A stretch of DNA of 15,611 nt from M3007 sp046160345 (GTDB taxonomy: Bacteria; Bacteroidota; Bacteroidia; Chitinophagales; Saprospiraceae), in the NCBI GenBank assembly GCA_046160345.1, contig JBJXGO010000076.1, positions 1 through 15,611 on the forward strand, written 5' to 3'. The notes below the pieces were generated by a model, which saw nothing but the letters and a program-made list of their open reading frames with translations, had not been told where the DNA came from and made no database searches. Each line of letters begins with the position of its first letter. Position 1 is the first letter of the stretch. Shown here one piece after another: positions 6,829-15,100 of this stretch. The translations under genes and the position numbers were made by a program.

Positions 6829-7602
6829 ATGCAAATGGCCTGGACCTACGGCCCGAAAACAGCAGCGGCTCTAACACTGTTTTTTGGCGGGATGTGGGTC
6901 ATTCGCCGCCTTTCACGAGGTTTCGACCAGTTTTTAAGTGCCCGAAAGGTGGACGGGAGCCTGCGCCCCTTCTTTACATCCATGGCTGATGTAGCAATGA
7001 AAGTGGCGCTTATACTTATGGTCGCCAGCACCATTGGTATTGCTACAACTTCATTTATTGCCATTTTTTCAGCCATTGCATTTTCTGTTGGATTGGCCTT
7101 ACAAGGCAGTTTGGGCAATTTCGCAAGCGGCGTACTAATTCTGCTATTTCGCCCGTTCAAAGTAGGCGATCATCTAACGGTAGCCGACAAGGTTGGAAAA
7201 GTGGTGGAAATCCAGATATTCAGTACCATTTTGCAAACTCCGCGGGGGATAAGAATCACCATCCCAAACGGTAAAATTACTGAAGGCCCTATTGAAAGCA
7301 TCGGCGAGCACAGTGAGGTTCAAGCCGAAATTATTCTGCTGGTTCAATCCAATACTTCTATGGAAAAACTTCAGCAAGCAGCAACGGAAGCGGCCAGCCG
7401 ATGCCCATTTATTATTCGCGAAAAAGCCGTTGAAGTAAGGGTAGCAGGTATTTCTCGCGATGATATGAAGACTGAAATTTCTGCCTGGACGCTTGGGCAA
7501 CATTATGAAGATACACTCGACCATTTTTACGAAGCCCTGAGGAATTCGTTGAACGAGGCTGGAATTGAGTTGGCGAAGGAACGGAGAAGAGAAGCGGTGT
7601 AA
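6829..7602 (+). CDS. mscS: Small-conductance mechanosensitive channel, MscS family
   Basis: With the ATG at 6829 this is a 257-residue inner-membrane channel that would open under membrane tension to release solutes on osmotic downshock. Hydrophobic segments lie at about 10-28, 52-70 and 75-107. The third contains the pore-helix signature GLALQGSLGNFASGVLILLF and is followed by RPFKVGDH, very close to E. coli MscS. The beta domain has QIFSTILQTPRG and TIPNGKI (near 129-150). The C-terminal alpha/beta domain is intact and ends in a charged tail (AKERRREAV). The start is uncertain: a TTG at 6799 would add 10 residues and a GTG at 6742 would start inside the palindrome. A weak box TACCTTGG at 6795-6802 would favour the ATG at 6829 if it is a promoter. 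Confidence 0.9.
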   Translation: MQMAWTYGPKTAAALTLFFGGMWVIRRLSRGFDQFLSARKVDGSLRPFFTSMADVAMKVALILMVASTIGIATTSFIAIFSAIAFSVGLALQGSLGNFASGVLILLFRPFKVGDHLTVADKVGKVVEIQIFSTILQTPRGIRITIPNGKITEGPIESIGEHSEVQAEIILLVQSNTSMEKLQQAATEAASRCPFIIREKAVEVRVAGISRDDMKTEISAWTLGQHYEDTLDHFYEALRNSLNEAGIELAKERRREAV

Positions 7603-7674
7603 ATGATTTGGCCAGTCAGGACAGAAGGATTTGTTAACCTTTCCTGGGCTTCCGCTCCAATAACACAATCCCCC

Positions 7675-7682
7675 TATCTTTG
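7675..7682 (+). promoter_or_regulatory. Bacteroidota-type -7 box for the PD40-OmpA / phosphatase genes
   Basis: TATCTTTG is an exact match to TAnnTTTG and is followed by GCG, a common context. No good -33 TTTG is found 17-23 bp upstream; the nearest is TTTG at 7630-7633, too far away. A transcript starting about 7 bp downstream would have a leader of roughly 75 nt before the ATG at 7765. Confidence 0.5.
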
Positions 7683-7690
7683 CGAACGTT

Positions 7691-7716
7691 TAATCAAGTC
7701 GCCATGGCATTGATTA
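7691..7716. promoter_or_regulatory. Nested dyad just downstream of the -7 box
   Basis: TAATCAA (7691-7697) and TTGATTA (7710-7716) are perfect inverted arms. The 12-nt interval between them contains the palindrome GCCATGGC (7701-7708). It would fall at the very start of the transcript from the 7675 box, so it could be an operator or a 5' leader hairpin. No regulator is identified. Confidence 0.3.
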
Positions 7717-7764
7717 CGAAACCTGTGCCACATCCTTAACCATCAACCTTTTATTTTGCAAAGT

Positions 7765-9828
7765 ATGTTCCGCAAACTAATCCTTATGCTCCCCCTCCTA
7801 TTGCTTGTGCTGGCTGTTTCAGCACAAGGTTCTGGTTCTTCCAAAACCAAATCTAAAGATCGTTTCCGGGAAAAAGACGACCGTCGATACCCCGTCCGAC
7901 TTGAAAACATAAAAGCACTCAACCTGCCGGGCACTGATTATGCACCGATGTATTACGACAACGGTATTATGTTCGTGTCGGCAAGGGGTAAAAAAGGGCC
8001 TCGAAGTGAACGTACGGGTGAAGCATTCGAAGCCCACTTTCTTTCCACTTTTGACCGATTGGGCGCCTTGGTCGATCCCACTAAGTTTGAGTTCAATACC
8101 AGCAAAAAATCCAATTTTCATGAAGGCCCGGCTACGTTCACGCGCGATTTCAAAATTGCATTTGTGACCCGTAACAACAACGACGATGGTGTGCTGCGCG
8201 GCGGAAAAGGGGGGCGGGCCTCGATGAAAATTTATCAAATGAGCTATGATTTCCCTGATTGGACAGCTCCTATCGACTTGCCTTTCAACAGTGACGACTA
8301 TTCCTGCATGCATCCCAGCCTCAGTCCTGACGAAAAATGGCTGTTTTTTGCGTCCGATATGCCCGGCGGTTTTGGCGGATTTGACCTCTATGCGGTGGAA
8401 CATGAGGGCAAAGGCCGTTGGGGCGACCCGATCAACCTCGGCCCGGCGATCAATACTGAAAAACAAGAGTTATTCCCATACATGAGCTTTTTTGGTTCAC
8501 TGTTTTTTGCTTCCAATGGCCGCGCAAACACTTTTGGGAACATGGACATTTATTTCGTGAACAATCCGCTGACCACCAATGAAGAAAAAGAAATCATAAA
8601 TCTTGGCGAACCATTTAATTCTCCGGAAAACGACTTTAGTTTTATTGTGGACCCGGATGGTCACAGTGGCTTTTTTGCCAGTGAACGTAAGGACGAAACT
8701 TATGGCAAATCCGACATATTTCAATTTTTCGCGCCGAACGGACTTGTGGGAACCGGAAAACCAGAAGTAAACCGGGCACGGATTTCGGTGATAGACGAAA
8801 AAACCGGACTGCCTCTCCAGGGTGCTGAAATTCGTATTTTTCAACCAACAGATGATGGTTTTATAGCAGGGAACAATGATTTTTATGAATTTGATTATGT
8901 AGCCTTGCCCGACAAACCCGATATGTTCACCTTCCAATTGGTGCGCAAGGATGCAAAAGAAATGGGCAATCCTGACCTCTTCTCCAATGCCTCAGGACTT
9001 GCCCAAACAGACTTTACCCGGTTCCGCAACTACCTCGTCATGGTCAGTGCCAAGGGATACGCCTCCCGCGACCGTTTTTTGGTAGTGGATTCTGATGAAG
9101 ATCTGAACCTGAAGTTCCGAATGAAAGAATCGCCGCCCTGCTTGCGTTCTGGGGGAATAGTGCTGACTACCCAGTTCAATACGCGTATCGCCAATGCCAG
9201 CCTGCGTTTTGAACACCGCGCCACAGGAGATGTTGAAACAGCCCGCACCACACGCAATGGCGAGTTCGACATTTGCTTGCCGCGTGAAGGAGATTGGATA
9301 GCAAGGGTGGAAAAGGGCGGTTTCCGCAACGAGACTTTTCGGCTAACAGCAGGCCGTGGCGCGCCTACCTATGAAGAAGTGCGCCTTAAACCACTTGAAG
9401 AGGGCGTTACAATTGCTGAAACGATGCCGCTTGCCAGCGGACTTATGGAAGGTTCGGTTTTCATTCTTGACAAAATCTTTTATGAGTACAACAAAGCCAC
9501 GCTCAATCAGGGCGCTGTGCGGCATCTGGAGCAAGTGGTGGAATGGATGAAAGACTACCCTGAAATGGAAATTGACCTCGTAGCCCATACTGACACACGG
9601 GGCGACGCCCAACTGAATCAGATTTTGACAGACCAACGTGCGAAAAATGCTAAAATCTTTCTTTTGGCAAAAGGAATCGAGGAGTTCCGAATTAATGCAT
9701 ACGGAAAAGGCGAGACCCAACTTCGCAACCATTGCAGGGAAAGTGCGGAATGCTCTGATGAAGAACATCAGCAGAACAACCGCTTGGAAATCAAGATTCT
9801 TAGGTTAGGAGCACCGATAAAGCCCTGA
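7765..9828 (+). CDS. Outer-membrane/periplasmic OmpA-family protein with PD40 propeller and carboxypeptidase-regulatory-like domains
   Basis: This 687-residue protein has a signal peptide at 1-20. PD40-type beta-propeller repeats span about 55-320, for example HPSLSPDEKWLFFASDMPGG near 183-202 followed by GGFDLYAVE, and SGFFASERKDETYGKSDIFQ at 301-320. Two carboxypeptidase-regulatory-like beta-sandwiches follow, about 337-452 (ISVIDEKTGLPLQGAEIRIF) and 462-540. A C-terminal OmpA peptidoglycan-binding domain is at about 565-680 (FYEYNKATLN, VAHTDTRGD, LTDQRAKNAK, NRLEIKI). The arrangement resembles PorE of the type IX secretion system but lacks its N-terminal TPR repeats. I therefore infer an envelope protein anchored to peptidoglycan, not PorE itself. 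The ATG at 7765 is preferred over a TTG three codons upstream. The phosphatase gene starts 43 bp downstream and is probably cotranscribed. Confidence 0.9.
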   Translation: MFRKLILMLPLLLLVLAVSAQGSGSSKTKSKDRFREKDDRRYPVRLENIKALNLPGTDYAPMYYDNGIMFVSARGKKGPRSERTGEAFEAHFLSTFDRLGALVDPTKFEFNTSKKSNFHEGPATFTRDFKIAFVTRNNNDDGVLRGGKGGRASMKIYQMSYDFPDWTAPIDLPFNSDDYSCMHPSLSPDEKWLFFASDMPGGFGGFDLYAVEHEGKGRWGDPINLGPAINTEKQELFPYMSFFGSLFFASNGRANTFGNMDIYFVNNPLTTNEEKEIINLGEPFNSPENDFSFIVDPDGHSGFFASERKDETYGKSDIFQFFAPNGLVGTGKPEVNRARISVIDEKTGLPLQGAEIRIFQPTDDGFIAGNNDFYEFDYVALPDKPDMFTFQLVRKDAKEMGNPDLFSNASGLAQTDFTRFRNYLVMVSAKGYASRDRFLVVDSDEDLNLKFRMKESPPCLRSGGIVLTTQFNTRIANASLRFEHRATGDVETARTTRNGEFDICLPREGDWIARVEKGGFRNETFRLTAGRGAPTYEEVRLKPLEEGVTIAETMPLASGLMEGSVFILDKIFYEYNKATLNQGAVRHLEQVVEWMKDYPEMEIDLVAHTDTRGDAQLNQILTDQRAKNAKIFLLAKGIEEFRINAYGKGETQLRNHCRESAECSDEEHQQNNRLEIKILRLGAPIKP

Positions 9829-9871
9829 TGCTTTGCAGCTGCTATTAAACAAAAACAAGGTAAACCCAATC

Positions 9872-11014
9872 ATGCAGTTACGCCTGATAAATTCCCTGCT
9901 TCTGGGCCTTCCATTTTTGCTTGTTGCCTCCTCTGGCCAGCCCGTTGTCCTTTCAAAAGCAGACACAGATGGGCCACACGTTTTTTATCGGGACAACTCG
10001 ATCACCGTTAAATATGTAACGCGCAGGGACTCGGCTATTGTCGCAAAATCGCTTCGTTTTAGTCATAAAAATGAGGTTTCACTAACCTGCCAGGTGCCTG
10101 AATCGGAGAGCTCCTTCTCCTTCCTTCTCCAAGATCTTTCCTCTAAACCAGAAGAGCCAACCAACTATCCTAGCCCTGCCCGTTTGCTTGCATTGTCTGA
10201 TATAGAAGGCAATTTTCTGGCGCTTAAAACAATGCTCATTGGTGCAAACGTTATGGACAGTGCCTTCAATTGGACGTTTGGAAATGGTCATATTGTGCTT
10301 TTGGGCGACTTTTTCGACCGGGGGCTTCATGTGACCGAATGCCTTTGGTTGCTTTACAAACTGGAGCCCGAGGCCGAACTGGCTGGAGGCAAAGTTCATT
10401 TCATCCTGGGCAACCATGAATTGCTCAACCTTCAGGGAAACACTACTTATGTTCGACAAAAATATTTGGAAAATGCTGCCTTGATTGGAGTAGATTACAA
10501 GCATTGGTATGACCAAAATTCGGAATTGGGCCGATGGCTGCGCACAAAAAACGCTGTGGAAAAAATTGGCGACTACGTTTTTTGCCATGGCGGAATTAGC
10601 CCGGAGCTCGCCCGCACCAACCTGAGCCTGGTTGATATAAACCGAATCAGTCGAGAACACCTTGGAAAACCCAGCGAAGCGATAGTAAGTGATGATGCCA
10701 AAGCTATTTTCAACTTGAAGACGGGTATATTTTGGTATCGAGGAGCAGCTAAAAACCTTGCTTCAAAAGAAGACATCGATCGAATATTAGAATTTGCCGG
10801 CGCCAAACGCATGGTGATCGGCCATACGCTCCAACCTGACCTAAGGGCATTCTATGGCGGCCGGGTAATCTGTATTGACCTGTACCACGAAGAAAATATG
10901 CGTCAGGGATTTATGAAAACCTTATGGATGGAGGACGGGTATTGCTATGCCATCAATAGCCGGGGCGAGAGATACACTGCGTTTAGCGTGTCATTCCCAA
11001 ATAAAACAGATTGA
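9872..11014 (+). CDS. Exported PPP/calcineurin-like metallophosphatase
   Basis: This 380-residue protein has a hydrophobic N-terminus (about 1-22) that looks like a signal peptide, so it is probably periplasmic or secreted. An unassigned stretch at 25-100 precedes the phosphatase core. The core shows the metal-binding and catalytic motifs in order: SDIEGN (109-114), GDFFDRG (145-151), GNHE (180-183), CHGGIS (238-243) and GHT (317-319). The first motif is DxE instead of the usual DxH, so a Glu replaces a metal-binding His. I believe related Bacteroidota proteins share this, but cannot check. It would hydrolyse phosphoesters of unknown identity. The ATG at 9872 was chosen over a TTG 13 codons upstream. 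The gene follows the PD40-OmpA gene at 43 bp. Its TGA stop lies at the edge of a heptamer hairpin. Confidence 0.87.
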   Translation: MQLRLINSLLLGLPFLLVASSGQPVVLSKADTDGPHVFYRDNSITVKYVTRRDSAIVAKSLRFSHKNEVSLTCQVPESESSFSFLLQDLSSKPEEPTNYPSPARLLALSDIEGNFLALKTMLIGANVMDSAFNWTFGNGHIVLLGDFFDRGLHVTECLWLLYKLEPEAELAGGKVHFILGNHELLNLQGNTTYVRQKYLENAALIGVDYKHWYDQNSELGRWLRTKNAVEKIGDYVFCHGGISPELARTNLSLVDINRISREHLGKPSEAIVSDDAKAIFNLKTGIFWYRGAAKNLASKEDIDRILEFAGAKRMVIGHTLQPDLRAFYGGRVICIDLYHEENMRQGFMKTLWMEDGYCYAINSRGERYTAFSVSFPNKTD

Positions 11015-11087
11015 TGTATGAACTATGAACTATGATGTATAATGGCAACATCATAGTTCATAGTTCATAGTTCATACATCATACATC
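11012..11087. repeat. Heptamer hairpin: TATGAAC/TATGATG units in inverted orientation between convergent genes
   Basis: The left side has TATGAAC (11017-11023), TATGAAC (11024-11030), TATGATG (11031-11037) and a partial unit. The right side has the complements CATCATA, three GTTCATA and CATCATA over 11049-11083, then CATC. A perfect 22-bp stem is formed by 11017-11038 and 11048-11069 with a 9-nt loop. It lies between two convergent genes and contains the stop codon of the right-hand gene (11065-11067). It may serve as a bidirectional terminator. The units are identical to those at 5733-5788. Confidence 0.93.
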
Positions 11088-12093
11088 TGAACAGCGCTAG
11101 CTGATTTCTGGCACGCACTAAGTTTTGCTCTGGCGATGTGATTTTATAATATACATCCCCTGCAAGCCAGTCGGTCAAAAAGCGAAGCGTCTGTTCTCCT
11201 GTAATCCAGGCTGCTCCCATCATCAGGTTTTCTTTTTCTAATTGGGTCAAGATTTTCTCGGTTTCTTTGAGGTAACCGCTTGTAAGTGCATCCAAAACCT
11301 TCTTGTTCAGCACAGGAGTGGCGAGCGAATCTTCTGGGCAATCTGAGGCGAAGGTCCGTACCATATCGCCAAAATCTGATAACACGGTGCCGGGCATCAC
11401 TGTGTCCAGGTCGATGACAGCCAGGGCTTTCCGAGTGTTCAGGTCGAAAAGTATATTCCCTGCCTTGGTGTCATTATGTGAAACACGGAGTGGTAATGCT
11501 CCTGATTTTTTTAGCTGACTTATTTGATCGAAAACGGGTTTAGCCGCGAAAATGGCTTCAATTTCCGCTTCTGTTCCTTTGGCACGATGCACCGGATCGA
11601 TTTTCAAGATGCTTAAAAAGTACTGCCAACGCCGGTCGGTGTCATGGAACCCCGGAATGGTTTCGGCCAGCGTATGAGCGGGATAATCTTGCAAGGCTCG
11701 CGCAAATGCCCCATACGCACGCGCGGCTTCGTAGGCGGTGCCGGCATCGGAAATTCCATCAGGCGCAAAGGAGTTTTCAATAAATGGGAAGGCTCGCCAG
11801 TAGTTTCCTTCTTGGTCTTTTTGCAAAAAAGTGCCATCAAGGGCTGGTAAAGGAGATGCAACCTGATATGGATAATCCTTCCTTTCCAGATGTTGGCAAA
11901 TTCTCAGGGTGTTCTCCATTACCAGCTCCGGCTGCTGAAACACCTCATGATTAAGCCTTTGGAGCAAGGCCGTTTTATGCGCTGCTCCTGCTTGATAATC
12001 AACCCGGTACGTATCGTTTATATGGCCGTTTCCGATGGGGGTTGCACCAAGGAAATGGTCGAAGTGGAAGAATAGTTGGGCGATGTGGGTCAT
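11065..12093 (-). CDS. Aminoglycoside-phosphotransferase-fold kinase, N-acetylhexosamine kinase (NahK)-like
   Basis: This 342-residue cytoplasmic protein has a kinase-like fold. Near the N-terminus is GNGHINDTYRV (21-31), typical of the NahK-like sugar-kinase branch. The catalytic loop VSHNDTKAGNILFD is at 204-217, and the metal-binding IDLDTVMPG, followed by DFGD, is at 227-243. These features suggest ATP-dependent phosphorylation of a sugar, perhaps at C1 of an N-acetylhexosamine. The substrate is inference, since the wider family also contains choline and antibiotic kinases. I chose the ATG complementary to 12091-12093; a GTG three codons upstream would overlap the palindrome. The last six residues (CMMYEL) and the stop are encoded by the heptamer array, so the original C-terminus may have been replaced. 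The gene lies downstream of the Asp-box protein gene, on the same strand, separated by a palindrome. Confidence 0.85.
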   Translation of the reverse strand: MTHIAQLFFHFDHFLGATPIGNGHINDTYRVDYQAGAAHKTALLQRLNHEVFQQPELVMENTLRICQHLERKDYPYQVASPLPALDGTFLQKDQEGNYWRAFPFIENSFAPDGISDAGTAYEAARAYGAFARALQDYPAHTLAETIPGFHDTDRRWQYFLSILKIDPVHRAKGTEAEIEAIFAAKPVFDQISQLKKSGALPLRVSHNDTKAGNILFDLNTRKALAVIDLDTVMPGTVLSDFGDMVRTFASDCPEDSLATPVLNKKVLDALTSGYLKETEKILTQLEKENLMMGAAWITGEQTLRFLTDWLAGDVYYKITSPEQNLVRARNQLALFRCMMYEL

Positions 12094-12100
12094 GTTGTTC

Positions 12101-12133
12101 ACCCGTCCTACGGCTTAAAGCCGTAGGACGGGT
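12101..12133. repeat. Perfect 16-bp palindrome between two minus-strand genes
   Basis: Arms 12101-12116 and 12118-12133 are exact reverse complements around one central A. As RNA this would be a GC-rich stem of about 14 bp with a TTAAA-type loop. It starts 8 bp after the stop of the Asp-box gene and ends 7 bp before the ATG of the kinase gene. It could terminate the first transcript or limit read-through. On the minus strand no U-run follows. Confidence 0.9.
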
Positions 12134-12141
12134 TCGTTTTT

Positions 12142-15100
12142 CTATTTCACCCGAATCAAATCTACTCCTGATTCCCGAACCATCCGGTTCAATTCAGGCA
12201 AATCTTTTTCTTTGAGGGCTTTCCATTTTCCCAACTGTTCATCCGTGAGTCGGAACAACATTTCGCGTACTTCGATGGCTTGATTGGTGGGCGCAAAATC
12301 GCCTTCTACCGTTTGTCCCATCAGGTTGGCAAGTTTGTCGTTCAAGCGCACCGGGAAGTTGAGCGGGTCCTGGTTGCTTCGGTTTTTGGTCTGGTAAATG
12401 GTCTGCTCCACCAAGGTCATAGCCGAATCTATTTGAGCCGACAAGGTTCGAATTGGTTTATATTTATCGTCTTTCGGTAGCCCGTCAGTCATGCTTTTCA
12501 TCTGCCCGCGCACATTGCGGATTTCCTTGATGGCGCCGTGTGCATCGGTCAGTTTTTTGCCTACTGATTGCACAAAATCAAACTGTTGTGCAAATGCCTG
12601 GGCACTTGCCCCTGACCGTGGATCTGGAAGGATCTGGAAGGATTGTTCTTCTGTTTTTCCTGCTGCTGTTAACCGTATGCGGTAACTGCCCGGTACGGCT
12701 TTGGGGCCTTCCAGGTCGTAACTCCAGAGTATCATACCTTCAAATTTTTCAGCATCAGGATAACGATGGTTCCAGGTAAAGCTGTTGCCGCCCTTCTTTA
12801 GGTCTTCCATTTTCCCGCCGCGGTTTTCCCAGGTTTTTGGGAGTTTTTGGTTGGAAAAGATCTTGATGGTATCTCCGTCATTTTCCAAAATTACCAGGGT
12901 AACCGTGTCCTTTTCGCCCGGTTTGTTTTTTAAATAAAAATGGGCAACAGTGCCGTTTGGATGGTTTTCACCACTGGTTTTGGAGCCTTTAGACACACTG
13001 CCCCTCATTCGGTATGAAGCCTTTGGTTGGAAAAGGTGAACGGCCTTGTTGCTTAGGGTCTGACTTGGAGACAGGTCTTCACTTGGCAGCATAGCAACGA
13101 TCTGACGCAGGGGAGATAGATCGTCAATCATCCAAAATGCGCGACCCTGGGTGGCAGCTATCAGATGCTCATCCTTGATGCTGAGGTCTGTGATAGGAAC
13201 AATCGGCAAATTTTGTTGAAATTTCTGCCAACTGCGACCATCTGTAAAACTAATGTACATGCCTTGCTCGGTACCTGCATACAAAATGCCCGGACTTTTA
13301 GGGTCAGCTCGGACAACACGAGTAAAGTCCTCATTCCCGATACCATCGGTTATTTTAGTCCATGTTTTACCGTAGTCTTTGGTTTTGAAAAGGTAAGGCT
13401 GGTAATCGCCTTGTTTGTAGCCCGTGCAAGCGAGGTAACAACCGCCATCGCTGTGCGGGTCAGGTTCAAGGGAATTGACCATGGTCCATTTAGGCAAATT
13501 TGGCGGAGTCACATTCGTCCAGTTTTTGCCACCATCGCGGGTAATTTGAACCAGGCCATCATCGCTACCGGTCCAAATTAGGTCCTTGACACGGGGACTT
13601 TCGGCAGCAGCAAAAATGGTGCAGTAATATTCTACACCGGTATTGTCTTGCGTAATAGGGCCACCTGAAGATTTTTGGCGGCTTTTGTCGTTGGTGGTCA
13701 GGTCTGGAGAGATGGTCTGCCAGCTTTGACCTTCGTTGGAGGTAACGTGGAGGTGATTGGAGGCAGCGTAAAGTTTTTTCGGGTCGTGCGGACTGAAAAA
13801 CAATGGAAAATTCCATTGGAAACGATATTTCGCATCCTCTGCACCATGGCCCATGTTGTCTTCAGGCCAGACATTGATGGCTCGATAAATACGGTTCTGA
13901 TGATCCACACGGCTCAAAAAACCGTGATATTCACCTCCATACACGATTTCATTATTGGTGGGGTCAATGGCAATATGGCCACATTCTCCTCCAGCAGTTG
14001 GCTCAAAATCGCGGTCGCCGATGGAGTTGCCGTCAGTACGGTGTGCGATGCGAACGCTGGAATTGTCCTGTTGTGCTCCATATATCCGAAACGGGAAGGC
14101 ATTGTCGGTAGTCACCCGATAGAATTGGGCTGTGGGCTGGTTGTGGTAGGTTGTCCAGGTCTCGCCTCCGTCGTAGCTGATTTGCGCGCCCCCGTCGTCG
14201 CCGATAATCAGGCGTTTTGGATCTTCTGGCGCAACCCAAAAGTCATGGTGGTCGCCATGCGGGGCGTATTTCGATTGAAACGTTTTGCCTCCATCCTTGC
14301 TTTTATGATATGCCACGTTCATCACATACACCACATCCTCGTCTTTTGAATCGGCATAGATCCGGGTGTAATACCAGGCGCGTTGACGGAGATTCCGGTC
14401 TTCGTTGACTTTGGTCCATTTCTTGCCTCCATCATCAGAGCGGAACACGCCCCCGGTTTGGCTTTCTATGATAGCCCAAACCCGATCAGGGCGTTGAGGA
14501 CTGACGGTTACCCCAATAATACCGATCGTATCCTTTGGAAGACCTTCATTTTTTGTGAGTTCTGTCCAACTGTCACCACTATCGGTGCTTTTCCACAGGC
14601 TGCTTCCAGGGCCTCCGCTCGAAAGGTCGAAGGGAGAACGTCGAACTTTCCAAAATGACGCATAAAGTATGCGTGGATTGGTTGGATCGAGGCATATATC
14701 AACTGCACCAACATTTTCATTGATGAAATGGATGCGTTGCCAGGTTTTTCCTCCGTCCCGGGTACGGTAAAGGCCGCGTTCGTCGGATGCTTTGAAGAGA
14801 TCCCCTAAAACGGCGGCGTACGCAATATCTGCATTGGATGGATGGATGCGTATTCTGGGAATATGCCGGCTGTTTTTTAAACCTGCAGATTTCCAGGTAC
14901 GGCCTGCATCTTCGCTTTTCCACATGCCTGTTCCGCTGCTTACATTGCCACGTACGGTACACTCTCCACCGCCGACGTAAATTACATTGTTGTCGCTCGG
15001 GGCCACCTCAATGGCCCCGATGCTGCCGCCGAAGAATCCGTCGGAGATATTTTCCCAAGTACGACCACCGTCTTGGGTGCGCCAGATGCCACCGCCCGTT

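Noticed and set aside
7819..8466. A 215-codon minus-strand frame opposite the PD40-OmpA gene
   Set aside because: It is antisense to a clear coding gene and has no recognisable domain. Long antisense frames are common opposite genes of this composition.
11012..11087. Possible CRISPR array
   Set aside because: The units are 7 bp with no spacers, arranged as an inverted pair, and no cas gene is nearby.
12621..12640. Tandem 10-bp direct repeat GATCTGGAAG
   Set aside because: It lies in the coding frame of the Asp-box protein as the natural stretch FQILPD. A 10-bp duplication would have shifted the frame, so it is probably a chance similarity.
13675..14349. A 224-codon plus-strand frame opposite the Asp-box gene
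   Set aside because: It is antisense to the repeated Asp-box coding sequence, with repetitive hydrophobic content and no family signature.
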